Assembly (NCBI RefSeq): GCF_033807575.1
Contig: NC_084729.1
Coordinates: 7,316,001-7,380,000, forward strand
Length of the DNA: 64,000 nt
Direction: 5' to 3'
Source of the DNA: Cydia pomonella
Lineage: Eukaryota; Arthropoda; Insecta; Lepidoptera; Tortricidae
The translations under genes were made by a program, and so were the position numbers. The notes under the pieces were generated by a model. It searched no databases. It was not told where the DNA came from and was given only the letters and a program-made list of their open reading frames with translations. This document shows, in pieces, positions 52,160 to 62,065 of the stretch. Positions within the stretch are counted from its first letter, which is position 1, and each line of letters starts with the position of its first letter.

Positions 52160-53184
52160 AGGCATTGTGATGATATGCATGTTTCTAGAAGTACCTATTA
52201 TGTCTAAGTAGGTGCTTCTAGAAACATAGCTGTCTTAGTAATTATTTAGTGATAAGTTTGTACATATTAACATAGCTGTAAGTGCATACTAACATATTTA
52301 TGAGTCTAAAGTTACTTGAAATAAATGATTAAATAAAAATAAAAAAAGTGCAGACCTAGGCTCTCCGAAACATGTCGCGCAAGTTACTAAAACACACATG
52401 AGTGAAACCGTAAAATTATCTTAATGTTAGTATGACTCACGACAATTTATATTCGACTGTGTAGTAATGTTATGTTAATTTAATAAAAGCAAAAAACCGA
52501 AGACAAATAAAAATGGGGCGAGGTATTGCCATAGCATCCGCGGCATGGATGGTAACAAAGACACAAACGGAAGTGTGCAAGGCTGTGAACCAATCAACGG
52601 CGTTTATAATTGATTTCACACCACACGGTCGCGAATCGATTTGCGATTCGGACTATCCGTTTACGACCTCCGTTATTTTTTTAAACTAGAGAGCGCAAAG
52701 CGATTAGACACTTCAAGATTGTTGGAAAACTCGGGAGTAGCTCGAAAACTAGACTCTAGGACATCAAAAGGCTTTTCCTGGGATGTAATTTTGCCCCCTG
52801 CCCCATTAAAACTTGTTTGAAGGGGGTGGGGTGGGGGGGAATGTTAGGGCACAGCAATATTTACTTACATTATAAATTATAAACTTACTTATCACCAGAA
52901 AACTCACCGATAGCTACTGCGCTCTTGCTATCTACTCGTAATACTGATTTAAGTTTTTCAGTAAATATTTACTTTTTTTTTACTTCGCTTTTGAGAGTAA
53001 GTGGTAATTTGTAACACTTTATCGGTGGTTAAAAGTAATAGTAATCGTCATTTTGGCTAGGGAAACTTAAAAAATACATACCCACCGGCGATTAGCCCTA
53101 GTCTTGCCTGATAGGAAGTAACAGTCATGGACTTTAATTGCTAAGCCACTTCATACCGTTTTAGTATTGACAACCAAATTTGAC
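52160..53184. other. Non-coding stretch
   Basis: Contains an imperfect inverted pair near 52177-52230 (GTTTCTAGAAGTACCTA against TAGGTGCTTCTAGAAAC) and a G-rich run near 52820-52840. No gene is seen. Confidence 0.4.
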
Positions 53185-53336
53185 GACCGGTTTTGCCTAG
53201 TGGGTAGTGACTCTGCCTACGAAGCTGATGGTCCCGGGTTCAAATCCTGGTAAGGGCATATATTCGTGTGATGAGCATGGATAGTCCCACGACTTGTCAA
53301 TTTGTGTAATAATGTCCTATAATATTTATTTATTTA
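53185..53336 (+). mobile_element. SINE family S1, copy 5 (internally deleted)
   Basis: GACCGGTTTTGCCTAGTGGG head with B-box GGGTTCAAATCC, then it jumps from GATGAGCATGGATA to CCCACGACTTGTCAATTTG, losing about 90 bp of the body. Confidence 0.8.
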
Positions 53337-53344
53337 AATTAGCT

Positions 53345-53545
53345 TGGTGGATTGAATTGAACCCCAGTAGTGAGAACATATTAAAGGTTAAAACAATTCA
53401 ACATCAAGTAAAGTTAACCGCATTTATTTACATTCATGAATGAAAGGCATCATCATTATGGCGAAAGCTTGTCTCACTCCCTGGAGTGACGAAAGTAGGC
53501 TTGTTCGAGCTGCTGAGGTGAAAATGTATTTAACACCGGTAGTTA
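53345..53545 (-). repeat. Dispersed repeat family R, copy 1
   Basis: CAGTAGTGAGAACATATTAA, CACTCCCTGGAGTGACGAAA and CTTGTTCGAGCTGCTGAGGT are the reverse complement of blocks at 59930-60110. Confidence 0.65.
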
Positions 53546-53855
53546 TTTCTAGACATTACCAAAATGAACTAAAAAGTACTTTCACAAACATTTTTATCTG
53601 GTGCCGTATTAGCTAGGAAGAAGACTGTAATAAAAGAAATACACGAGGAAAATATTCAGTTTAATCTTATTCTGTTACAGGCTTTAGGCCGGCTTAAAGG
53701 CTTTTAGCGGCTTAAGTAAAGTCGCAAATAAATAGAAACCTACTCACGTGCCAACACTTCCTTACCTTGATAAGTGATAACGGCTTAGTAAAGTAAGCTA
53801 GACCGAAAAAGGTGTGAAGTATTTCTGCTAGGTAGTAGATCAAAAGTTAACATAA

Positions 53856-54376
53856 CAGCAAGTCGAGAATTGCAAACAGCTACAAAGTTTTGTTTGGTCT
53901 AAGTCTAAACACTCAACTCAGAGGTTACAGACAGCAAGTCAAGAATTGCAAACAGCTACAAAGTTTTGTTTGGTCTAAGTCTAAACACTCAACTCAGGGG
54001 TTACAGACAGCAAGTCAAGAATTGCAAACAGCTATAAAGTTTTGTTTGGTCTAAGTCTAAACACTCAACTCAGGGGTTACAGACAGCAAGTCAAGAATTG
54101 CAAACAGCTACAAAGTTTTGTTTGGTCTAAGTCTAAACACTCAACTCAGGGGTTACAGACAGCAAGTCAAGAATTGCAAACAGCTACAAAGTTTTGTTTG
54201 GTCTAAGTCTAAACACTCAACTCAGGGGTTACAGACAGCAAGTCAAGAATTGCAAACAGCTACAAAGTTTTGTTTGGTCTAAGTCTAAACACTCAACTCA
54301 GGGGTTACAGACATCAACTCAAGAATTGCAAACAGCTACAAAGTTTTGTTTGGTCTAAGTCTAAACACTCAACTCA
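53856..54376 (+). repeat. Minisatellite, 76-bp unit, 6.9 copies
   Basis: Units begin CAGCAAGTCAAGAATTGCAA at 53856, 53932, 54008, 54084, 54160, 54236 and 54312. The last is cut at 65 bp. Copies differ by only one to a few bases (GTCGAG in the first, CATCAACTC in the last), so the array is young or homogenised. Confidence 0.95.
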
Positions 54377-54835
54377 ACACAACATATTTCATATTTGAAT
54401 GCAGCTAACCCACTTTCAAAAATCAAAAACGTAACACTTTCTGTCCATAAGCTGCTGTTTATTTTAAATATTTTATCTTGTTTAGTTTTAGACCTAGTTT
54501 ATTTAGTACCTAACTAAATTAAGTATGTGTATAATTCAAATCTTTCTACTGTTTATATCATTTTCTCGACATCTCATTCTTCTAGCGTTATATTTTAACT
54601 GAGTCTTCCTTTCCTTCTGTGCACACATGTTTAGAGTTATAGTCCAGATCTGAACTGTAAGTTAAAGTATCTGTAACTTGTTTTGTGAGCCAAATAAATA
54701 AAATAAAATATAATCCGAAAAAAACTGTTAGTACTTATATACATATGTAACCTTAGAACGGGATGTTATAAAGTGTTGAGAAATGCTGGTCAAAATGCAT
54801 TACTTGAAAACAGTTTGTGCGCACTGCCCACACGC
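54377..54835. other. AT-rich stretch after the minisatellite
   Basis: No ORF or repeat boundary recognised. TAAATAAAATAAAATA near 54695 is low-complexity. Confidence 0.35.
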
Positions 54836-54992
54836 GAGTCGACGAGACAGGACACAACCTGCGCACATTCGCATTCGCAAAACATTCGCTTCATTTGATG
54901 CGAATGCGAATCGACATTCGCATCAACATGCGAATGTTTAAAATGATGCGAATATTCATATGTACGAATGCGAATAATCGTGACATCCCTGT
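54836..54992. mobile_element. Transposon end with ATTCGCAT subterminal repeats
   Basis: GCGAATGCGAAT-type units recur about eight times between 54865 and 54980, ending TCGTGACATCCCTG. Read on the minus strand the end is CAGGGATGTCACGATTATTC, a typical hAT-like terminus. The other end is not visible. Confidence 0.5.
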
Positions 54993-55970
54993 TTCAAACT
55001 GATAGATCTGTAACTGTACCTCGACTTTGGTTTGCGGAGCGTTAACCACTGGGCCAGACGAAACAAATAACGAAGTGTAAATGCAATGTGTCGAAAACCA
55101 TCAAAAGGTGATAGGTGTAATACATGTAGTAAACACAGCGGTTATCCGCCCACATACCCTGAAACGATTAGGCCGGCTTCAATTCTGCAGGCCATATCAA
55201 AAAGGCCGTATGTCACTACAGTTTACATATGGATATGCTTTTTTGGGTGTAGCGAAGAATTACTGACATAAACTGTTGGCATTTGTAACGTGATCGTTTA
55301 ATTGACTGTGTAACAACCAAAACAATATGCCACTCATGCTGTGAGAATCTGTTCGTATAATCAATTAAAGTAATCGGTGACATATTTTTTGGAATTTAGT
55401 GACAATATTTTTTATCATTTAAAGCGCTTTACATAATGTACCTATAATGGTAATTCATACAGATGTCTCACTGTCTAACAAAAGATGCTATATTTCCTTA
55501 ATCAGTAGCATCAGTAGCATGTCATTGTCATTCGCGTATTTATGAGGGTTGTCAATTTAACGCGTCACCCGCGACACTGTAGTGTCAACCACGTTAATAT
55601 ATGGATATTAAGTTACTTTTTTTTAAGTTGCATAATATATGTTAGACCAAGATGGGAAACCTATATTATCTATCCCGGTCTCTCAAGATAGTCTGGATTC
55701 GTCTGCAATTAGTTCGACTTTTCATATGACCGCCCCCCCCCCCCCCCCCCCCCCTACATTTGATTAGATCTTTAATGCTTCTGACATCAACTCCGAATAC
55801 TCGACATTTTGAAATTTTCCCAACTATTTTGGCAACCTTGTTAATCATATCTAAATCCATAACACAACTTTCTATTGTTCTAGAATTACCAACGCCAGCC
55901 AAACAGAAGACTGATATACTATATACACTACATGCTATGTAGAATTATACAATAACATTCCATTGACAAC
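54993..55970. other. Non-coding stretch upstream of the TISU-type exon
   Basis: Holds overlapping 61-codon plus-strand ORFs at 55081-55271 without recognised content and a C run at about 55732-55754. A promoter probably occupies the last 50-100 bp. Confidence 0.35.
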
Positions 55971-55984
55971 GCGGCATGAGCGGC

Positions 55985-56024
55985 GGCCATTTTGTGAACA
56001 CGTAGAAACAAGATGGCGACGGCA
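55985..56024 (+). promoter_or_regulatory. TISU/YY1-like initiation element over the start codon
   Basis: CAAGATGGCGAC at 56009-56020 fits the TISU consensus SAASATGGCGGC at 11 of 12 positions. An opposed YY1-like motif (GGCCATTTTG) lies about 25 bp upstream. TISU combines transcription start and translation start in genes with very short leaders. The element is seen; its use here is inferred. Confidence 0.5.
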
Positions 56025-56133
56025 GTGAAGACGGTGGTGGAGGCGGACGAGGCGGAGAAACTTCTAGAGAAGAACAGGGTGACAGTGGTGCCGCAGGAGG
56101 ATGGATTGGTGTCGGTGAAGAGCTCTAAGAAAG
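56013..56133 (+). CDS. First coding exon of an unidentified plus-strand gene
   Basis: ATG at 56013 opens 40 codons plus one base, then the donor AAAG followed by GTGAGT (GT at 56134-56135). The peptide begins MATAVKTVVEADEAEK and ends VSVKSSKK. It is Glu/Lys/Val-rich with no domain in this short piece. The exon is clearly GC-richer than the flanks and has the strong start context described at 56009-56020. The intron is phase 1. I found no second coding exon with confidence before 64000, so the gene continues beyond the window or through small exons. I do not recognise the family from 40 residues. The contrast in composition and the good donor make a real exon likely. Confidence 0.7.
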
Positions 56134-56179
56134 GTGAGTGGAATTATGTATATTTTGTATATTTCAACGTTGGAGTAAC

Positions 56180-56318
56180 ACCAAGATAAGTTGGCAGTGA
56201 TTTTGACAGCCCAGACAGTGCAAGTGTTATTTTAAACGTCAAGCATCTATCAAATTATGGCGTTAACTTAACACTTCCACAGGCTGGGCTATCAAAATCG
56301 CTGCTAACTTAGCTTGGT
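56180..56318. mobile_element. 139-bp inverted-repeat MITE in the first intron
   Basis: ACCAAGATAAGTTGGCAGTG and ATTTTGACAGCCCAG at the left mirror CTGGGCTATCAAAATCGCTG and CTAACTTAGCTTGGT at the right, with AAGTGTTA and TAACACTT inside. Confidence 0.75.
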
Positions 56319-57204
56319 CTGGCTCTACCTCGCTTTCGAAGTTACCGCAAATCACCTTAAGTCTCGTGTGGAGAAAAAATATGCATATCATATACTCATA
56401 GTTGATTGTTGAAGTGAACTTGTTTGCTGCTCTTGGACAGCTGGGTTTAAATGTTTAGATAATTTGTAAACTTTGTTATTAAAGATTTACCTACTTGACT
56501 TCACCCAAAAACAAAACACCCTGGAATGCTAATGTGCAACTAGAGACTACGGTGACCACTTAGCATTAGTCGGGCCGTATATTATTATTAAGTATTACAC
56601 ATAAAATAACTTATATACAAAACTGGTCGGAATAATTTTATTGCTTAACGGTATCTATTATATATAATATAGCTATCTCATTTTTGATATTTAACAATAA
56701 GGTAGACTAGTCAAAGATATATTTTCTATCTTAGTCTATGCAAAAGATCGATAATGGCTACACCTTTCGAGTCGAATTATGGTCCTCATGCCAATTTCTT
56801 CAAGTCTCCTTTGGTTGGGTTTTATTTAAAACATAGTTAAAGAAATAAGTATGTTATAAACGTATTTTTATTACATAAATGTTACATTTTATTAATACAT
56901 TAAATACTAAACTTTAAAAAAAAATGTCTACAAAAATTTGACGTGGCAGCTATAATCCATATAAAAATTAACTGTCATGAGGACCATAATGGGTATAATC
57001 TAATATAATCACCTTAGAAAACACACTTCTCTTACGTCAATAATTACTATTTTATGTTACTTCTACCCTCATTTTTCTTCACAAAGAATGTAGGGTAGTC
57101 ATCAATTTCCAATTGACAGATCGAATAGTCATCCCGGAATAGTAAAGCATGTTTTATCACGTATATGTTTAATAAATTAGTGTTAAGTGCGATAAGTTAT
57201 CAAT
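56319..57204. other. Intronic or intergenic AT-rich stretch
   Basis: TCGAATTATGGTCCTCATGC near 56774 and TGTCATGAGGACCATAATGG near 56973 share an inverted CATTATGGTCCTCATG-type motif, perhaps the ends of a small element of about 220 bp. No exon is recognised. Confidence 0.35.
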
Positions 57205-57241
57205 ATGAATACTAAGAAGGCTAGATATAAGAAGTTGAAGA
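57205..57241 (+). CDS. Possible alternative first exon (12 codons)
   Basis: ATG at 57205 opens MNTKKARYKKLK plus one base before the donor GTGAGT at 57242. It ends in phase 1, the same as the exon at 56133, so both could splice to one shared downstream exon. The short length means this could be chance. No acceptor is obvious just upstream, which fits a first exon. Confidence 0.25.
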
Positions 57242-57750
57242 GTGAGTATTATCTTTTTATATACGGAGTAACACGCGTTTTGGTAATAAAGGCATGGAAT
57301 GTTTTCGAGATGATTGATGGGAACTTTTTCAAAATGGGGCATTAGATTTCATACTTTATTTATAATACCGATGGTTATCTTGTAGAAGAACATGTTTTCT
57401 GCTAAATAAGCAGAAATGTCTTAAAAATTTACTGCAAATTTGTGAAAAATGAAACGCTTGTAATGACTGTAGAAGTATAACCTCGTAACAAGTGCACATG
57501 TATGTATTTAACAATTATAAATCATATATAACAATCATAAGTAATATATAAGCAAAGGGTTACATAATACATAGGTAGGGTAGAAAAGGGGTTTCAATCG
57601 ATGTGTGGAAGGGCGGCACCGTCGTCGTACCCAAGCCAGCTGGCAGTGGACTTAAACCGGTGGCGTGTGCCTCGGATACACATGCTGGTGGCACGTATAA
57701 CCTCGTAAAGCACACGGTTCTATACTTCGTTTTTTTTACAAGGTTTTATC
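57242..57750. other. Non-coding stretch
   Basis: About 57600-57720 is GC-richer (AGGGCGGCACCGTCGTCGTA, GCTGGCAGTGGACTTAAACC) and may be a transposon piece. Nothing is firmly supported. Confidence 0.35.
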
Positions 57751-57953
57751 CAGGGATCGGAAACCGGTATTTTTTGTATGGGAACGAAATGGTATTTTTT
57801 CGTTCTTTGTTAATTATTTCATTTCTAACTAGGCAATCTAATAAAACGAAGTCGTTATCTAACAACACAATTGAGTTACACATTTGGAGTATAAAATAAA
57901 CCAAAATATATGATTATTTCGAAGTTTTTGCAAAAAACCGGTTCCGATCCCTG
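57751..57953. mobile_element. hAT-like MITE family V, copy 2 (203 bp, 8-bp TSD)
   Basis: CAGGGATCGGAAACCGGT to ACCGGTTCCGATCCCTG, with exact TSD GTTTTATC at 57743-57750 and 57954-57961. It is in the same orientation and of almost the same length as copy 1 at 33470-33674. Confidence 0.92.
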
Positions 57954-57961
57954 GTTTTATC

Positions 57962-58451
57962 TAACTTGCAGTGTACCTATGTACACCCAAGGCCCAAAAG
58001 TATGGAGTCAAGCTTATATTTTAATAGAAAAGTGTGATTTTTTAAGCGATGTAATATATACTAGTCATTAGAACCAAAATGGTAAATATAATAGTAGAAC
58101 ATTTTAAAAGTAAATTACTCAAATTACTCAAGTTGTGGCTATGATATTTGCCAGTTTAAAAATTTTCAAAGCAATTAAAAGGGTATAATCGTTTTACTTT
58201 TTCCTTATTTTTTTAAATGTTTTTGACATTATTTTAGGATATTTTGATATTTAGCGAGAAACTGATTAAGGTAGTGTATACATATTTTAGGCACATTTTT
58301 CGTACCGATGTTTTCAGACGTGACTGTATGTAAGTTTAAGTTGGCCGGTTATCGGTAAAAAATGTTGCGAATAGTCGTAAAATGTACTATGGAAATTGGC
58401 ATGCTTATAGCGTGAAGTTTATTCAATACGTCACTTACACTAAACATTTTT
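57962..58451. other. AT-rich non-coding stretch
   Basis: No ORF. The end near 58375-58395 (GTCGTAAAATGTACTATGG) resembles a scrap of family A. Confidence 0.3.
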
Positions 58452-58614
58452 ACAGTACTTACATGGTGGTACTTTACCGCCCTAGTGCGGTAAATTTTCG
58501 CTTATTCTTATTGGTTCATAGGCCAGTGTCATTACAATACACGTGAGAAAAGGTAATTCGCAACTCTTGTCGATTTAAAACACTCCTACTTTTCACACTT
58601 GTGTCGTAATGTAC
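58452..58614 (+). repeat. MITE family A, copy 4 (shorter)
   Basis: ACAGTACTTACATGGTGGTA through AGGTAATTCGCAACTC to TGTCGTAATGTACGA. It lacks most of the middle of copy 1. Confidence 0.65.
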
Positions 58615-58619
58615 GAATT

Positions 58620-58832
58620 CATTGTATTTCATATACACAGTGTAAAAGAGGTGTAAAAATCGTTAATATTCATTTTCAGTGCCCGTTTTACCATTACATG
58701 AACTTTTTTTATGTACAAATACATTCTAAAAATGTAAAAAAATTTTTTTTTTTTTGCGATAACTTTCCTTCTTTTGGTCTCAAAAATGCGTGGTTAAAAT
58801 CTTTCGGATTCCTCGTGTTACACCGTGTATTT
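58620..58832 (+). repeat. Family M right-half copy
   Basis: Matches 35975-36110 and 36307-36370 continuously (TCAGTGCC, then GTGGTTAAAATCTTTCGG and TTCCTCGTGTTACACCGTGT) without the SINE found there. Confidence 0.6.
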
Positions 58833-59807
58833 ACTGCTGCGTTGTGCGCTAGCGAGGTGCTCCAAATGTTAGCATGGCGATGTGCATATCATTTTGAACA
58901 CCTAGTGGCTCTGTAGACCTCGGGAACCTCCATGGCTTCACCATTTTGAAAAAAATATAAAAACACAATTGACAAAATAAATCTATATAATTCATCCAAC
59001 CTGATCACAATATGTTACGAGAATCATTAAAAAAATGCGACCTGTAAACGGACATATGAAATTTATGCCCAAACTGAATCGGAGACCTTCGCTTTTGCTC
59101 GGTCAATAAGTTCTTTCTTGAACAACCCAGTTTTAGTCAATGTGTCAGCTCAATTATAATTTAATGGTAATACTCGTAATGGCCAAATGGAAAAAGTAGT
59201 AAAAATACTAAAAACTTTGTTATAGGTGTATTTGTCCCCGCCCCACGAATTGAATGGGAATGATCTATATGCAGCGCCTATTCCCATTTTTTTTTTAAAG
59301 AGAAGTTACATCGGCTATGGTCACTTATCTGCCAAACTGCATAGCAGTTTGTTGGCAGAACTAGTTCCCGGTGGGGACAAATGGGTATACCTTCTTATAC
59401 GAACTGCTCCAGCAAAGTAATTCTAAACCGATTGACAGAGTGACGTAAACACACCGCATACATTTGATTGATGAATGAATAAGCAAATCAATTACGTATA
59501 GAATGAAAAGTCACGTGATTGCTTTATTTATTGTAAGCAATATTAGACCGTATTGAAAACATTCCAAAGCTTAAAATACAATAACGAACCGTGAACTTGT
59601 GACTTTCTGTATGACGAGTTAGAAAAACTAAATAAATGTTAATGATAAAGGCAAACATTGGGATTCAATATAACCACAATGACTGCATTCAATTATGGCT
59701 TTTATCATGATTTGTGCTCATATTAAAGTAAGTTCTATAAAATATAAATAAATAAATTATTGCCATATAACACTTTAAACTCTCGCGTTTTGTAAGTTCG
59801 AAGTTCA
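58833..59807. other. Non-coding stretch
   Basis: No supported gene. The 64-codon ORF at 59226-59420 contains an inverted pair (GCCAAACTGCATAGCAGTTT) and no domain. Confidence 0.35.
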
Positions 59808-59905
59808 AATACACTTTATTCATGTAGGCCTAGCAACAAGCACTTAGTATGAATAGTATTATATATATATACTTTTTAAGCTAATTATCAGAGCAATTTA
59901 TTGTT
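59808..59905 (-). mobile_element. 3' end fragment of the N1/N2 retrotransposon family
   Basis: Plus strand CTTTATTCATGTAGGCCTAG, CAACAAGCACTTAGTATGAA and CAGAGCAATTTATTGTTG match the 3' untranslated region of N2 (62095-62190). It is severely 5'-truncated. Confidence 0.75.
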
Positions 59906-59924
59906 GTTAATAATTACTTTTTCA

Positions 59925-60115
59925 CCTCAGCAGCTCGAACAAGCCTACTTTCGTCACTCTAGGGAGTGTGGAAAGTGCGACTTACCTCACTCCAGGTAGT
60001 GAGACAAAGTAGCTTTTTAATTTAGTGAAGGCCATGAATACAGGAATAAAACCTTTACTTAATGTTGAATTTTTTTAACCTTTAATATGTTCTCACTACT
60101 GAGGTGAAAAGTTGT
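59925..60115 (+). repeat. Dispersed repeat family R, copy 2
   Basis: TTTTTCACCTCAGCAGCTCG, TACTTTCGTCACTCTAGGGA and TAATATGTTCTCACTACTGA are the reverse of 53345-53545. It begins 20 bp after the LINE fragment. Confidence 0.65.
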
Positions 60116-60589
60116 ATGTGTCACACGAGAGCAAAGTTATATTTTACATCTCGCAAGAAAAACTAACTTTCCTCTCTTGTTGCACAAATAACTATTGTTC
60201 CATAGAAATAAGGATGCGTACCGTTTACCGATAGATTCAACCGTCAACTCTTATTTCTTACACCACACAAGCTCGCGAAAATCTCCATATAGTTACAGTT
60301 ATTCTTTTATTCTTTATGACGTCCGTATTAACGCCTATACTCTAATAGACCAGCTTAATGCATTATATCCCTTATTTAAATAAGAATAAGACCTGAACTC
60401 TTAAAAATCGTATTAGAAAAAGGAAACGGTGTAGGAGCAAGGATACGCAAAACGCATCAGTATCACGCGATATATCGGTAAACAACGGTCGTGGTTTCAA
60501 TTTTCAATGCAAGAACTAGCCAGGTTGACCTACCTATCACAGGCGGTTAAAGTTTCGCAGTTATTTTATAGTGAAAGTTAAAATGAGTT

Positions 60590-60995
60590 TTCACCACACC
60601 AACTGGTAAAGGTCCTCTTTTGTTCACTAACTAATGAAAAAGTTGCATTTATAACATGTGGGGCAAAGTAATCAGATGCAAATTTTGTGTTGTTTCCTAA
60701 TGTTAGCTAGTGGAATTGACTTTTAAATGACGTTCATTTGGATTTCTTTTGGTTTGATTTTATTGGTATTTCATAGTTAGTATTTTTCTCGCGTTGTTGT
60801 GGTGAAAATCTTTGTGTTTCACTCGGAGGCAGAGTTTGTTTAACCCTCGTGCTTCGACACACTCGCAACCCTCAAGATTCCACTTCTTGAACCACTCACT
60901 ACGTTCGTAGTTCATTGGAATCTTCCGCTTGCGCGGGTATCAATATTAGCACGAGCCGTTAAACATCAACTTTGCCCCATTGTAAAACAAATTAC
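60590..60995 (+). mobile_element. Dispersed element family K, copy 3
   Basis: TTTCACCACACCAACTGGTA to CTCGGAGGCAGAGTTTGTTT and AACCCTCGTGCTTCGAC, then CCACTCACTACGTTCGTAG. It extends farther right than copy 2. Confidence 0.65.
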
Positions 60996-61177
60996 TATTT
61001 TGGTCTTGAGATGCCAAGGATCATTGCGCTGTTCAGGACCCGGACTGGGGTACAAGCACCTGCTGCCGCTGGTCAAAGACAACCTGTAGCTGTACCTGAG
61101 AAAGGTAACTCAAGTGTAGTATTGCAACATCTTGACGGCCGCTCTGGCCTAGTGGGTGACCGATGGGCGCTCAAATT

Positions 61178-61432
61178 TTACATAACCCAGGCCTCCGGCG
61201 GTATCGGCATTCTGAGTAGGTGACCGAGCCAGCGAAGTCTGTGGGATTTAGTTACGCCGATGATATTGGGCTCAGCCACCAACTCCTCGATCTCGGCATT
61301 TTTCCGGATCCTCCAGGTGCCATTGTCACTTCGATCAGGTCCCAGGATCTTCCTGAGCACTTTTCTTTCCGCCCTCAGGAGCTGACTTTCCTCTTTTTGA
61401 GTTAGTGTCCACTGCCTCACTGTCCTGGTTTT
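61178..61432 (-). pseudogene. LINE reverse transcriptase C-terminal fragment, third family
   Basis: The minus strand reads RQWTLTQKEESQLLRAERKV, LRKILGPDRSDNGTWRIRKN, AEIEELVAEPNIIGVTKSHR and LRWLGHLLRM, the classic insect LINE thumb region just before the C-terminus. It ends AWVM and then leaves homology. The frame is intact but the piece is short. Confidence 0.85.
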
Positions 61433-61499
61433 ATAGATTCTTAATTTTGTACTCTTACTGAGAAGCCTATAGTATTTATTTATTTATATTTAGTTACGC

Positions 61500-61760
61500 A
61501 TTGAACTTGTGGACCATTGTTGTACTACTTGTAGTACTGAACTATAACCTCCTAAGGCCCAGCCATACAAATGACAAACCCAAAATTTGCCATTGAAATT
61601 TGAACCTATTATGTAGGAAATAGAGCTTATTTTGCGTTGTTTGAAAATTGAACAAAACAATGCAAAAGCGACCCTCTTCCAATTGAATATCATTTAAATC
61701 GAACTGAAGAAGTACCATAAATAAGTAGGCCCTTGGGCCTTGGGAGGATAGCTCGGTGGG
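61500..61760 (-). repeat. Old dispersed repeat, partner of 46225-46420
   Basis: CCAAAATTTGCCATTGAAAT, CTATTATGTAGGAAATAGAG and CCAATTGAATATCATTTAAA match the reverse of the earlier segment with moderate divergence. Confidence 0.5.
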
Positions 61761-62065
61761 TTTACGGTATGTCTGAAACTATCTTTCATATTTAGAACGT
61801 TGTGCCCCTGACTCCCGTAAAAGCTAGTCGGCGGAGACACGTGTCCTGCGCGTGGGCGGGGCGCGTTCCGCGGTGTTATTCTGGCGAGTAATTACTGTAC
61901 CTTATTAGGTTACATAGCTTAGGTTTCATTCCTTATGATAGAGACCTGATAGATAAAATCAGCAGGAGAATTAATCTGATATCATCATGAACTTAAGAGT
62001 TATTCTCTTGTCGGTGGCGGGTGGAGTATCTTCCAGCTTTTCCCATCTTGCGCCAACTCTTTGAC

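Noticed and set aside
53856..54376. CRISPR-like array
   Set aside because: The 76-bp units are head-to-tail without unique spacers, and the genome is eukaryotic; it is a minisatellite.
55081..55271. Two overlapping 61-codon plus-strand ORFs
   Set aside because: No splice sites, domain or codon bias support either. The Cys-containing start (CNTCSKHSG) is too short to judge.
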